Position numbers and translations under genes: made by a program. A stretch of 45,976 nucleotides of DNA from Paracoccaceae bacterium. GTDB lineage: Bacteria > Pseudomonadota > Alphaproteobacteria > Rhodobacterales > Rhodobacteraceae. Position 1 is the first letter of the stretch. Every line of letters begins with the position of its first letter. Below the pieces are notes generated by a model. The model did not search any database. It was not told the DNA's origin and worked only from the letters and a program-made list of their open reading frames with translations. Where the stretch lies: positions 1 through 45,976 of the forward strand of contig JACONJ010000028.1 in NCBI GenBank assembly GCA_014323785.1. The letters are read 5' to 3'. Below, piece after piece: positions 45,829-45,976 of the stretch.

Positions 45829-45976
45829 TCAGAACACAAAGTCCTCTGTCGTCAGGGCCGTGTGGTCCACGCCCTCCAGTGTGATGCTGCCACCAGCCCA
45901 GGTAACAACCACAGCACTGCCTTTATCAGCAATGGCCAAGTCATCAAACCCGACATCGCTTGCAGTGATGTGAATC
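45829..45976 (-). CDS. C-terminus of an RTX/calcium-binding secreted protein (partial)
   Basis: The window cuts this minus-strand gene; only its last 48 codons are visible. SDVGFDDLAIADKGSAVVVTWAG, then ITLEGVDHTALTTEDFVF and a TGA at 45829-45831, match the C-terminal end of RTX proteins that are exported by type I secretion, where an uncleaved C-terminal signal ends in a few hydrophobic residues. The bulk of the gene lies outside, so its activity cannot be told. It ends 140 bases before the separate RTX fragment at 45482-45690. Confidence 0.7.
   Translation of the reverse strand, partial: IHITASDVGFDDLAIADKGSAVVVTWAGGSITLEGVDHTALTTEDFVF

Noticed and set aside
1-45976. CRISPR arrays, tRNA or rRNA genes, intact insertion sequences
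   Set aside because: I saw no regularly spaced direct repeats, no cloverleaf-like sequence and no transposase with paired inverted ends, although reading by eye could miss a weak case.

Overview
The window is chromosomal DNA from an alphaproteobacterium, most likely an aerobic anoxygenic phototroph of the Rhodobacterales (Roseobacter group or a close relative). This rests on a puf operon that ends in a four-heme pufC, the spheroidene-type carotenoid genes crtC/D/E/F with bchC/X/Y/Z in the usual Rhodobacterales order, and the rho-mnmE-mnmG-rsmG-parA-parB block typical of the area around an alphaproteobacterial chromosome origin. No tRNA, rRNA, CRISPR array or intact insertion sequence was seen.

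Region 1 (1-17050) is part of a photosynthesis gene cluster. It opens with the 3' part of a DNA methyltransferase-nuclease gene that carries a frameshift and enters from outside the window. bchP and idi follow on the plus strand. A long minus-strand run reads crtE-crtF-bchC-bchX-bchY-bchZ-pufQ-pufB-pufA-pufL-pufM-pufC, mostly with ATGA or TGATG overlaps. It ends at a decayed 3' remnant of dxs, the gene that closes the puf operon in relatives. crtD-crtC diverge from crtE. Two pairs of TGT-N12-ACA palindromes (PpsR/CrtJ type) lie upstream of bchC and between crtE and crtD, and each pair overlaps a plausible sigma70 promoter.

Region 2 (17072-22132) is the HslVU protease locus. hslV sits 21 bases behind crtC. 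About 3.2 kb separates it from hslU. The gap holds a second methyltransferase fused to an HNH nuclease, a small unknown gene, and a multi-pass membrane protein that overlaps hslU. A similar hairpin plus a CCGTCAC motif precedes the methyltransferase and the small gene, so this looks like a cassette insertion.

Region 3 (22151-26633) carries smr, an mltA remnant, a Tim44-like gene, a decayed fxsA, secB, dnaQ, coaE and aroE. Region 4 (26634-27205) is AT-rich and gene-free, with one perfect DnaA box and a 10-bp inverted repeat. Conserved gene neighbours diverge from it, so it is the best candidate for oriC. Region 5 (27206-34582) reads hemJ, rho, mnmE, mnmG, rsmG, parA, parB, with two perfect parS sites inside coding sequence.

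Region 6 (34579-45210) has hemW, rdgB and rph on the minus strand, then hrcA-grpE, mutS, a broken ribokinase gene, dnaJ and dnaK. This groups the heat-shock regulator with its chaperones. The window ends in RTX (calcium-binding repeat) protein remnants. The recurrent theme is gene decay (dxs, mltA, fxsA, ribokinase, RTX, methyltransferase) beside intact housekeeping and photosynthesis genes, together with two methyltransferase-nuclease fusions inserted at or near photosynthesis-cluster boundaries.
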